Shown here piece by piece: positions 1 to 8,100 of a stretch of 15,539 nucleotides of DNA. The first letter of the stretch is position 1; the number at the start of each line of letters is the position of its first letter. Below the pieces are notes generated by a model, which was not told the DNA's origin, did no database searches, and saw nothing but the letters and a program-made list of their open reading frames with translations. This DNA is from Candidatus Eiseniibacteriota bacterium. Lineage in GTDB: Bacteria > Eisenbacteria > RBG-16-71-46 > CAIMUX01 > WJJG01. The stretch covers positions 1 through 15,539 of the forward strand of contig VGIY01000028.1 in assembly GCA_016867695.1 (NCBI GenBank), read 5' to 3'. Position numbers and translations under genes: made by a program.

Positions 1-72
1 GTCAGTTGCACGGAAGCCGGGCCTGCAGCCGGCGGCTGGGAGGGGGCGATGCGAGCCGAGGAAGCGGGAACG

Positions 73-1104
73 ATGAGGCTTCTAGCGGCCGCTCTCGCTC
101 CCTGGATGATCGCTCTGGCGGTCCAGGCCATGGACGACGCCGCAGCGGAAACGTCGTCCCGGGAGGCGGCCATGGACACGCGCTACTCGAAGTCGGGCTA
201 CGACATCACGCCCTGGAGCGCCGAGCGGGTCGCGGCCGCCCGCGCGCGACTGACGCCGGAGGAGGATGCCGTCGCCTTCCATGCGGCGACCGAACCCGCC
301 TTCTGCGGCCTCTACACCGACACGAAGGACGCTGGCATCTACGTGTCGGTCGTCAGCGGGCTGCCCCTCTTCCGCTCGGATGCGAAGTTCATTTCGACGA
401 GCGGTTGGGCGAGCTTCTTCCAGCCCTTCGACCCCGCGCACATCGTCGAGCGCGAGGACCGCAGCCACGGCATGATGCGCGTCGAGATCCTGGAGGCGCG
501 CGCCGGCGCGCACCTGGGGCATGTCTTCGACGACGGCCCGCCGCCGACCGGGCGGCGCTACTGCCTGAACTCGGCCGCGCTGCGCTTCATTCCCGCGGGC
601 GCGCAACTTCCGTCCGATTCGCGCCCCGTCGAGGCGCAGACCGCCTACTTCGCTGGGGGCTGCTTCTGGGGCGTCGAACACGCCTTCGCCGCCATCCCGG
701 GCGTGGTCGACGCCGTCTCGGGCTACATGGGCGGGCACACGGCCGACCCGACCTACGAGGCGGTCTGCACCGGCGAGACCGGCCATGCCGAAACCGTCCG
801 CGTGGCCTTCGACCCTGTGCGCGTCAGCTATCGGGACCTGCTGGCAGCCTTCTTCGAGATGCACGACCCGACGACGCTCGATCGGCAGGGGCCCGACGTA
901 GGATCGCAGTACCGCTCGGCGGTTTTCGCTTCCGCGCCCGAGCAGGAAGAGGAGACGCGCGCCTTCATCGGGCGACTGGAAGCGGCGGGCGTCCACGAAG
1001 GGCGGCCGATCGTGACCAGGGTCGAGCGGGCGGGGGTCTTCTACCCGGCCGAGGACTACCACCAGGACTACCACGCGCGCCACGGCGGCGCCTGCCGGCT
1101 CTAG
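73..1104 (+). CDS. msrBA: Secreted/periplasmic fused peptide-methionine sulfoxide reductase MsrB-MsrA
   Basis: The enzyme reduces methionine-R-sulfoxide (MsrB half) and methionine-S-sulfoxide (MsrA half) in oxidised proteins. Counting from the ATG at 73 (343 residues), a hydrophobic N-terminus of about 20 residues looks like a signal peptide. The MsrB domain spans about 36-176, with HLGHVF and the catalytic Cys164 in RYCLNS. The MsrA domain spans about 188-343, with catalytic Cys197 in GGCFWG, and Cys341 near the end is a candidate resolving residue. The usual zinc-binding CxxC of MsrB is SVVS here (Ser92, Ser95). The common resolving Cys position in the SGCGW motif is Ser110, but Cys78 in EPAFCG may take that role. 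A start at 49 (351 residues) is also possible, because GGAGGGGG lies just before it. I prefer 73 because it places the hydrophobic signal at the very N-terminus. The gene stands alone on the plus strand and converges with the FmdB-like gene. An export location suggests repair of oxidised envelope proteins (inference). Confidence 0.93.
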   Translation: MRLLAAALAPWMIALAVQAMDDAAAETSSREAAMDTRYSKSGYDITPWSAERVAAARARLTPEEDAVAFHAATEPAFCGLYTDTKDAGIYVSVVSGLPLFRSDAKFISTSGWASFFQPFDPAHIVEREDRSHGMMRVEILEARAGAHLGHVFDDGPPPTGRRYCLNSAALRFIPAGAQLPSDSRPVEAQTAYFAGGCFWGVEHAFAAIPGVVDAVSGYMGGHTADPTYEAVCTGETGHAETVRVAFDPVRVSYRDLLAAFFEMHDPTTLDRQGPDVGSQYRSAVFASAPEQEEETRAFIGRLEAAGVHEGRPIVTRVERAGVFYPAEDYHQDYHARHGGACRL

Positions 1105-1131
1105 GTTCCTGGGTCAGCCGGCGGCTGCGCA

Positions 1132-1183
1132 GGCTCGCCGCTCGCCGAGAGCGGCACGCCTCGCGCCGGCTCGCCGCTCGCCG
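1132..1183. repeat. Two copies of a 16-base direct repeat
   Basis: The sequence GGCTCGCCGCTCGCCG occurs exactly twice, 36 bases apart, just downstream of msrBA. It contains a CTCGCCG/CTCGCCG-like internal repetition, so simple slippage in a GC-rich spacer is the most likely origin. No function is evident. Confidence 0.7.
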
Positions 1184-1201
1184 CGCGGTCAGACACCGCG
1201 C

Positions 1202-1217
1202 GGCGCGGTGCCGCGCC
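1202..1217. terminator. Compact GC inverted repeat between convergent genes
   Basis: GGCGCGG and CCGCGCC are separated by two bases (or a six-base-pair stem with a four-base loop). The element sits about 100 bases past the msrBA stop and 120 bases past the FmdB-like stop. There is no T-tract, so it is only a possible terminator or pause element. Confidence 0.3.
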
Positions 1218-1336
1218 GGGACGCCGCGCGCACAAACGCCGGCACGCCGGGGCGCTGAACGCCGCGCCGGCCGAAGGCCCGCGCACCGGCCGTCCCGGTG
1301 TCGAGCCGCTCGCCCTTCGCCAGCCGTGCCTGCGGC

Positions 1337-1501
1337 TCAGCTCTTCTTCGAGGTCTTCGCGTAGAAGGTCGACAGCACTCGGGCGACCTTGCGGCTCTGG
1401 CACTTCGGACAGGCGACCCTGGACTTCTCGTACTCGGAGACGAGCATCACCTTGCTGAACTTCTTGCCGCACTCCTTGCAGCTGTAGTCGTAGGTCGGCA
1501 T
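1337..1501 (-). CDS. FmdB-family putative regulatory protein, single zinc ribbon
   Basis: This small protein of 54 residues begins MPTYDYSCKECGKKF, the standard opening of the FmdB/CxxC_CXXC_SSSS family. Two CxxC knuckles (Cys8/Cys11 and Cys31/Cys34) can bind one zinc. Family members are often annotated as putative regulatory proteins, but their molecular role is not established. The ATG at 1501 is chosen because family similarity begins exactly there and GGGAG (1508-1512 on the minus strand) lies six bases upstream. Longer in-frame versions reaching 1759 would run into the tRNA gene and have no family similarity. The C-terminus is short and lysine/serine-rich (KTSKKS). The gene lies downstream of tRNA-Ser on the same strand and could be co-transcribed with it. 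Confidence 0.88.
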   Translation of the reverse strand: MPTYDYSCKECGKKFSKVMLVSEYEKSRVACPKCQSRKVARVLSTFYAKTSKKS

Positions 1502-1507
1502 GGTTGA

Positions 1508-1512
1508 CTCCC
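1508..1512 (-). promoter_or_regulatory. Ribosome binding site of the FmdB-like gene
   Basis: GGGAG on the minus strand lies six bases before the ATG at 1501. It supports the short 54-residue reading over longer in-frame starts. Confidence 0.6.
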
Positions 1513-1732
1513 GGAGTAAGGGGTGGTCCGTTTCCCGAAGAGAGCATATGCACAGGCGGCGAGCGGTTCGCAAGGGGATGCGGACGGCGGCATAACGCGT
1601 TGATTGGAAGGCGATTATGGGCCCGATGCCGCGGGTCCGCGGCAGCCCGCCGGTTGGCGTCGCCCGGGGAGCGGCGTGGCCGGAGCGGATCCGCGGCCAC
1701 CGCGTTCGCGCGCGGGAGCCGAGGCGGCACTG
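1513..1732. other. Spacer between the FmdB-like gene and tRNA-Ser
   Basis: About 220 bases lie between the tRNA 3' end and the FmdB ribosome binding site. A CATAAT hexamer on the minus strand near 1616-1621 resembles a -10 box, but no convincing -35 box lies 16-18 bases upstream of it. No hairpin with a T-tract was seen directly after the tRNA, so read-through from the tRNA promoter into the FmdB-like gene is possible. Confidence 0.35.
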
Positions 1733-1816
1733 CGGAGGGCGAGGGATTCGAACCCCCAAGCCCCTTGCGGGGCGGCGGATTTCAAGTCCGCTGACTTACC
1801 ATTAGCCTAGCCCTCC
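1733..1816 (-). tRNA. tRNA-Ser, anticodon UGA
   Basis: The minus strand folds as a class II tRNA. The acceptor stem is GGAGGGC paired with GCCCTCC. The D-arm is GGCTAATGGTAAGTC. The anticodon stem is GCGGA/TCCGC around loop CTTGAAA (anticodon TGA). A long variable arm, GCCCC-GCAA-GGGGC, follows, and then a T-arm with TTCGAAT in the loop. Base 1733 supplies discriminator G, as expected for serine. The 3' CCA is not encoded, because GCA follows. It reads UCN serine codons, including UCA. A promoter lies directly upstream at 1832-1861. Confidence 0.95.
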
Positions 1817-1831
1817 GGGAACTCCTCCGAG

Positions 1832-1861
1832 AGTATCGCCGACGCGCCCGGGGAGGGTCAA
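1832..1861 (-). promoter_or_regulatory. Sigma70-like promoter for tRNA-Ser
   Basis: On the minus strand, TTGACC (1856-1861, five of six to TTGACA) and GATACT (1832-1837, four of six to TATAAT) are separated by 18 bases. The -10 box ends 15 bases before the mature tRNA 5' end, so transcription would begin only a few bases upstream of the tRNA. The position and match make it a credible stable-RNA promoter. Confidence 0.7.
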
Positions 1862-1979
1862 TGTGGCGCGCCGGGGCTGTTCGACTGCGTCGGAGGCGCC
1901 CGCCGCCCCGCCGAGAGCGCGGTCGCTGCGCAGCGCCGCCGCCGGGCTGCGGGGACCCCTCTGCGCCGCGGGCGACGCG

Positions 1980-2008
1980 GCGGGGCCCGGGAGGATCCCG
2001 GGCCCCGC
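1980..2008 (-). terminator. Perfect 13-bp hairpin downstream of the giant gene
   Basis: Bases 1980-1992 pair perfectly with 1996-2008 around a three-base loop (arms run GCGGGGCCCGGGA and its complement). It lies 100 bases past the stop of the giant minus-strand gene and upstream of the tRNA promoter. There is no T-tract after it on the minus strand, so it may be a U-less terminator, an RNA 3'-end stabiliser, or a roadblock that protects the tRNA promoter from read-through. Confidence 0.5.
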
Positions 2009-2052
2009 GCTCATCGTCGCGGCACCGCTCGCGCCGCGGCGTGTCCGGATGC

Positions 2053-2096
2053 GCGCCGGCGTCCGGGGACATCCCTCGGCCTGTCCCCGCCGGCGC
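2053..2096 (-). terminator. Two-tier stem-loop just after the giant gene
   Basis: An outer 8-bp stem, GCGCCGGC (2053-2060) with GCCGGCGC (2089-2096), encloses an inner 7-bp stem, GGGGACA (2065-2071) with TGTCCCC (2082-2088). A four-base bulge lies on one side and the loop is ten bases. It begins 11 bases after the giant gene's stop codon, the expected position for a terminator. No T-tract follows. Confidence 0.55.
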
Positions 2097-2107
2097 AGCC
2101 TCGCTCT

Positions 2108-5100
2108 TCATCTGACCAACGTCAGCCTCCGCGACGACTGGTAGTCGCCCGCCCGCATCCGGTAGAAGTAGATTCCCGGACTTGCGGCCGAGCCGTCGCT
2201 GTGGAGACCGTCCCAGTCGATCCGGTAGTGGCCCGCCGCCTGCGTCCCGTCGAGGAGTTCGCGAACGAGCCGCCCGGCGGCGTCGTAGATGCGGATCTCG
2301 ACGCGCTCCTCCCGCGCCAGCGCGTAGGGGATCGACGCGCCGCGCACCGTCGGATTCGGCCGCGCCATCCGCAGTCCGTGGACCGCCGGCAGCGGCAGAT
2401 CATCCACGCTTGACGCGTGTCCTCCGCCCGCCAGGTCCGCATTCCCATAGCCCCGCGCCCGGAAGTCGGCCAGCCGCACCGACAGATCCCCGGACGCGTT
2501 TGTGACCCGGAAGCGGGCGACCGCGTGGCAGCCGTCCTCGACTGCCGGACCGCTCAGGCCGCAGGCGTCGAGCAGCAGGGCGGCGTCCCTGGGGGCGTCG
2601 AAGAAGAAGCTCTCGATCCCCGACCAGATGCCCCCCTGGCTCGCGCCCAGGTACTCCAGCCCGGAGCCGAAGACGAGCTTCACGCTGGCGCCCTTCAGGC
2701 ATCCCGGGTTGTCCGCCAGCATCACCCGCACCTCGAGCAGATCCCCGCGCAGGCCTTGGGCCAGGTAGGCCGTCATCCTGCCGGAGCATTCCGCCGGGGG
2801 CGAGTCCGTCCGGCCGCCCTGCGCGTTCTCGTAGTTGAGCGCCAGCACGATCACGTCCTCGAACTCGACCTCGTTGTCGGTCGCCGGCAGGCTCTTGCGG
2901 CCCCAGTCGACCGTCGGGCCGATGTCGCAGACCGGGTTGTAGTCGGGATGGCCCGCGGCGGTGTTGTAGGCGAGGCTGAGCACGAGCACGTCGTGGACGT
3001 CGACGAAGTAGGTCGGGTTCTTCGTGCCGTTGAAGTCGCCCAGCCAGTAGCAGAGCGAGGCGTCGCGCGAGCCCGCGTCGGCTCCGCTGTAGTTGCCCGC
3101 CCCGTCATAGGCGAAGGCGACATAGTAGTAGTAGTCGCGCGCCGCCGGCTGATCGACGTGTCCCGTCCCCGGGAACTGGCCGACCAGCGTCCAGCCCGCC
3201 GCCACCGCCGCCGCCTTCGTCGCCGGCCAGGCGGGAACGGCCCAGTTCGGATCGTCGTCGTACTCGGGGTAGGTCGAGCCCAGCGCCCCGGCCGTCCCCA
3301 GCCGGTAGACCTCGACGCCCACCAGGTCGGCGTCGCCCGGATTGGTCCAGGCCAGGTCCACGCTGCGATCGGCCTCGTCGGTCACGTCGGCGTCGAAGCC
3401 GCTGACCATCCCGGGAGGCGTCTTGTCGATCGAGACGGGGCCGAAGTGGCCGACCGTGGAGGGGTTCCAGAGCCAGTCGTAGGCGACGATGTGGACGTAC
3501 CAGTCGCCGTCGGGGAGATCCTGGAACCAGGCCGCGTAGCCGGTCGAGTCGGGCGACCAGGGCGTGAACCAATCGTAGGCGCCCTGGGGATCCGGCGCGC
3601 CGGAGGGGTTCTGGTCGATCGCCAGGTAGTAGCCGCGCATCCCGACCGGGCAGTGGTAGAGGCCGAGGTCGGGATCGTTCGTCGTCGCCCAGGCGATCTT
3701 CAGGTCGTCGATGGCTGTCGGCACGCCGGCGGTGTGCGTGGGGCTGGTCGGCACCGCCGCCACGGGGGGCGTGATGTCGTGCGCGACCACGCCGCCGACG
3801 TAGACCATGTTGGTGATCGGGATGTTGTTGGGGTCGCGGAAGCGGCATTGCGAGACGTTGAACGAGATCGCGTCGCAGCAGTCGAGGATCTCGCTGGCCG
3901 CGGTGAAGGTGACGGTCGCCAGCTTGCCGGGTCCGTTGACGCCTTGGGTCACGCCCAGGATCAGCCAGTCGATGGTCAGCGTGCCCGCACCATCGTCGGC
4001 GTACCGGAAGAAGAGCGGCTCGCCCGGGGGCAGAAGGAAGTCGCCCACCGCGACCTCGGCCACCGCGGCGCAGCCCGCCGGGTAGTGGAGCTCCAGGCTG
4101 AATCCGCGCACCCGCGGCGTCGCGCCGCCGCCGTCGTCGTAGTAGATCGAGACGGTCTTCGTATCGTAGCCGGGCGTCTCGGAGAAGAAGGCCGCATCGG
4201 GCGTCAGGAAGACGTAGCGGTACGGATAGGGCGTGTCGCCCAGCGTCACCTCGTCCACGTAGAGGTCGTCCCAGACGTGGTGGCGCGAGCCGAGCTTGAC
4301 GCCCACCTCGCGCAGATTGTTGGCGTTGTGGATCTCGCTCACCGGGAACGAGAGGAGGTTCCACCCATGCTCGATCCCGGTGGCCGCTGTCTCGACATAG
4401 GTCGAGGCGAGCCCGGAGCGGGTGTACATCCGCCCCTCGACCGGGTCGTTCTCGTGGTGGAAGCCGGGGCTGTAGACGCGCAGCCGCAGCTCGTCGCCGG
4501 CGACCGCCCCGATCGTGTTGTAGTGGCCGAAGGGCCAGGAGCCGGTGTAGTCGGCGTGCTGTTCGTAGCCGGCGGGCCAGCCGGACTGGGTGTGCGTGTA
4601 CCCGTCCTCGCTCTGGACGAGGATCGCATCGACCCACTGGCGGCCGGTGACCGCGTCGTCCTGGCCCTCGAGCCGCAGGCCGACCTGGAAGGAGCCCTGG
4701 CCGTTGGCCGCCGCGTCGGTGCCGGGCGCGTAGGGGTACTGGGTCAGATCCGACCACTGCTCGGGCGCGAAGGGCAGGTAGTCGAGGACGACGGCCGGTC
4801 CGGCCGGCTCCATCCAGCGCTCGACGAGCTGGAGGATCCAGCCCTGGTAGTCGGCGGCGAAGCTGCGCTCGAAGTCGTCGAAGCCGGCCAGCGTGATGTT
4901 CTCCTTCGGCACCGGCTGGGAGCAGGGATTCGGGTCGCAGGCCGTTCCGGTTCCGAAGAAGATGCCGCCCAGGTCCAGGCACTCCGTCTCGAGCGTGAGC
5001 TGGCAGCTCCCGTCCTCGAGGCAGCAGGCGCCCAGCGTCGCGTCGTCGTCCAGGATCGTCCCGACGCCCACGGCATCCACGAGCTCGGCCAGCACGGGGT

Positions 5101-8100
5101 CGGTCAGCACCAGAAGGAAGGTCTCGTCGGGTTCCACCAGCGTGTCCGGGTAGACGGTCACGGCGACGATCTGCTCGAGCGGCTCGCCGGGCAGGAAGAA
5201 GAACGGGGTCGGCGGCAGAGCCTCGTAGTCCTCGCCGGCGAGCGCCGTCTCGTCCTCGGTGTGCGCCGTCACCGCGACCGTGCGCCCGCTCGCCGTCGAC
5301 AGCGTCACCGTGAAGAGCATCTGCGTGCGATCCCCCTCGAGCACGGACGCGTCGCTGACGCTCAATCCCGGCAGCGGGTCGTCGTTCAGGATCGCGCCGA
5401 CCGCGCGATCGTCCGCCAGCAGGGCGAAGACCGGATCGGCGAGCAGCACCAGGAAGTACTCGTCATCCTCGTTGAGGAGATCGCCCAGGATGTCGACGGC
5501 GATCGTCGCGACCGAGTCGCCGGGGGCGAAGACGAGCCGGCCGGAGACGGCGATGTAGTCCTCGCCGGCGAGCGCCGTGCTGTCGGCCGTGGCGTAGTCG
5601 ACCTTGACCGTGTCGACAGCCGCCTCCGAGAGCGTGACCGTGAAGAGCAGGGCGGAGGTTCCGCTGTTGCCTTCGGCGGCGGCGGCATCGGCGATGGAGA
5701 TCTGGGCCGAGTAGCCGAAGTGCGCGGTGACGGCCTTGTCCGCGTCCATCAGCACGGTCAGCGGGTTGTCGGAGCCGCTCGCGTCCCCGCTCCACTCGAC
5801 GAACGCCCAGCCCGGATCGCCGGCGGCCGTCAACTCCGCCGAGCTTCCCGGATTGTGGAGCGGCTGATCGGGATCGATCGTCACCGACCCGCCGCCCTCG
5901 ACGCTCACCGCCAGCGTGTAGGAGGGGAACTCGTCGGCCCCGATGTCCGGGGTCGCGCTCCGCGGGTCGCCGTCGTAGTCGTCCTCGATCCCGTCGATCG
6001 CCGCGCCCGCGTTGGCCACCGGCGCGACCGGGACGCCGCTGACGTCGATGTGCAGATCGGTGTCGGTGACGAACGGCGCATCCGCCGTGGCCGCCAGCGA
6101 TGCGTTGTCGTTGGTCCCGGCCGCGGACAGCGTGCTCGTGTACGCGCGCAGGTTGGACGCCGGCGTCGTCGCCTGGGGATCGAAGTTGCCGGCGAGATAG
6201 AACCCCGTTCCCGCCGTCGTGCCGACTTGCGCGATGCCCTGCGTCGTCGGACTCGTCCCGCTGTAGTACGCGTTGTTGTTCCAGGTCAAGCCCATCGCCG
6301 AGGAACCGCCCGCCGGGAGATACGCCGAGACGTGGGCGATGGATGTCGTGCCCCCGGTGAGCTTGTTCGACAGGAGGTTGTTGCGGATGTCGCAACCGGT
6401 CGAGGTCGTCGACACCACGCCCAGAGCAGCCGAGAGGAGACTCGAGTTCGGCGTGCCGAGCATCGCGCCGAACAGACTGACCGAGTTGCCGGCGACGAGG
6501 TGGCCGGTCCCGGCGCCGAGGCGAATGCCGAACACCCCGAAGGTGGTCGAGAAGGCCGTTCCGCCGGTCATGTTGAAGCGCACGTCGCTGACGAAGTTGT
6601 TCTTGATCGTCTGGTTGTTGCCTCCGGAGACGTCGATCCCATAGGCGCCCCACGTGCCCGAGCTGTTGTTCGTCACGCCCGTGACGTTGTTGCGCTGCAC
6701 CACGACATTGCCGGTGGCCGCGCCCGACAACGAGATGCCGCGGACGGCCGTCGTGCCGCTCGTGCTGATGGCGGTCACCGTGTTGCCGGCGACATCGATG
6801 TTCGCGCCGGCGACTCCCGGGGTGACATTGATGCCGATCGGCGCGTTGGAGGAGGTGCCGGTGTAGCCCAGACTCGACACGCTGTTGCCCGAGACTGCCG
6901 CGTTGACCGTACCGCTGGCCAGCCAGATGCCGACGTCGTTCTCGGCGGTCGCCCCTTCCAGGTTGGCGATCACGTTGCCGCTCACGGTCGCGCCATTGAC
7001 CCCCTGCATGTAGAGCCCGACGAGACGGATGGCGTTGGCCCCGCTCGCGGAGAGCTGGTTGTCGGCGTAGGTGAGGCCGGCTCCATTGGCCGGCGTCGTG
7101 CCGCCGGTCGCGTAGACGCCGATGTAGGCCTTCTCGATGCTGTTGTTCCTGACTTCCATGTCGGAGAAGGTGCCGGCGTTGCCGGCGGTCGTGCCGTCGG
7201 AGATGACGACCGCCGAACTGGTGGTCGCGCCGTTGCGGATCTGGCAGTTCCGGATCGCGCCGTTCGTGATCGGCGTTGTGCCGCTCGAGCCGAACCAGAC
7301 GACGATCGGGCTCGTGGCACTCGTGTTCTCGATCGCCAGATCGCGTGTCGTTCCTCCCGCCGAGTTCGCTCCGTCGATCGTGACGTAGTTGGTGTTGAAG
7401 ACCTTGAAGATCGCGCCACCCGCGCTGGCGCCCGATACGGAAGCGGTGACGCCCTCGGCGGGCTTGATCGTCACCGGGCTCGCCGCCGTCGGGACGCTGG
7501 AGTTGACCACATGGACGGTGATCGGGAAGGTCTCCGTCGGGTACGTCGCGTCCGTCAGCAGGAACCGCACCGGTCCGCTCACGCCGCGCGCGTTGAGATC
7601 GGCCACGGCCGCCGTGATCGTCGCGTAGACGCCGCGCTGCGCCTCGGGCGGCAGCGTCGGGTCCGCCGACCTCATGACCGAGAGCGGTCCCCGGTAGTCC
7701 CGGCCATGCGACTGCGGCACCCAGGCGATCTCCTCGACCTCACGCACGACGCTCTTCCAGGACATCCGGTCCGCCAGGAACACATCGGGATGCGACTTGT
7801 CGCCGGTCATCTGGGGAAGGGGATCCGCGGGCTCGAGGACCTCGCGCGTCACCCTCTGCACCCGCGAGGCGAACGTCAGGTTCGCGCCGGTGACCCTGTT
7901 GAAGAGGGCCGTGCCCACGGTGTAGTCCCCGCTCAGTGGCAGGTCCACGATCGTGTACGAGCGGATCGTGCCCCCGATGGGGAAGTGCGCAGCGCCCAGG
8001 TCCACGGACGCCGGCGGCGTCGCGAACGCGCCCGAGTTGATCGCCACATTCGGCGGGCTGGCCAGATCCTGCGCCACGACGAAGTACTGGACGACATCGC

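Larger units (their letters stand above)
1105..1336. other. GC-rich convergent intergenic gap with short hairpins
   Basis: This gap lies between the 3' ends of the plus-strand msrBA and the minus-strand FmdB-like gene. It holds a 16-base direct repeat, GGCTCGCCGCTCGCCG, at 1132-1147 and 1168-1183. It also holds inverted repeats GGCGCGG/CCGCGCC at 1202-1217 and CCGGC/GCCGG at 1239-1250. None is followed by a T-tract on either strand. They could still slow or end transcription from both sides. No gene is supported. Confidence 0.5.

Noticed and set aside
6..1364. 452-codon plus-strand frame overlapping msrBA
   Set aside because: It is a GC-rich shadow with Arg-rich sequence. The MsrB and MsrA catalytic motifs are all in the other frame.
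1733..1816. tRNA gene as an integration (attachment) site
   Set aside because: No integrase gene and no repeated copy of the tRNA 3' end was seen in the window.
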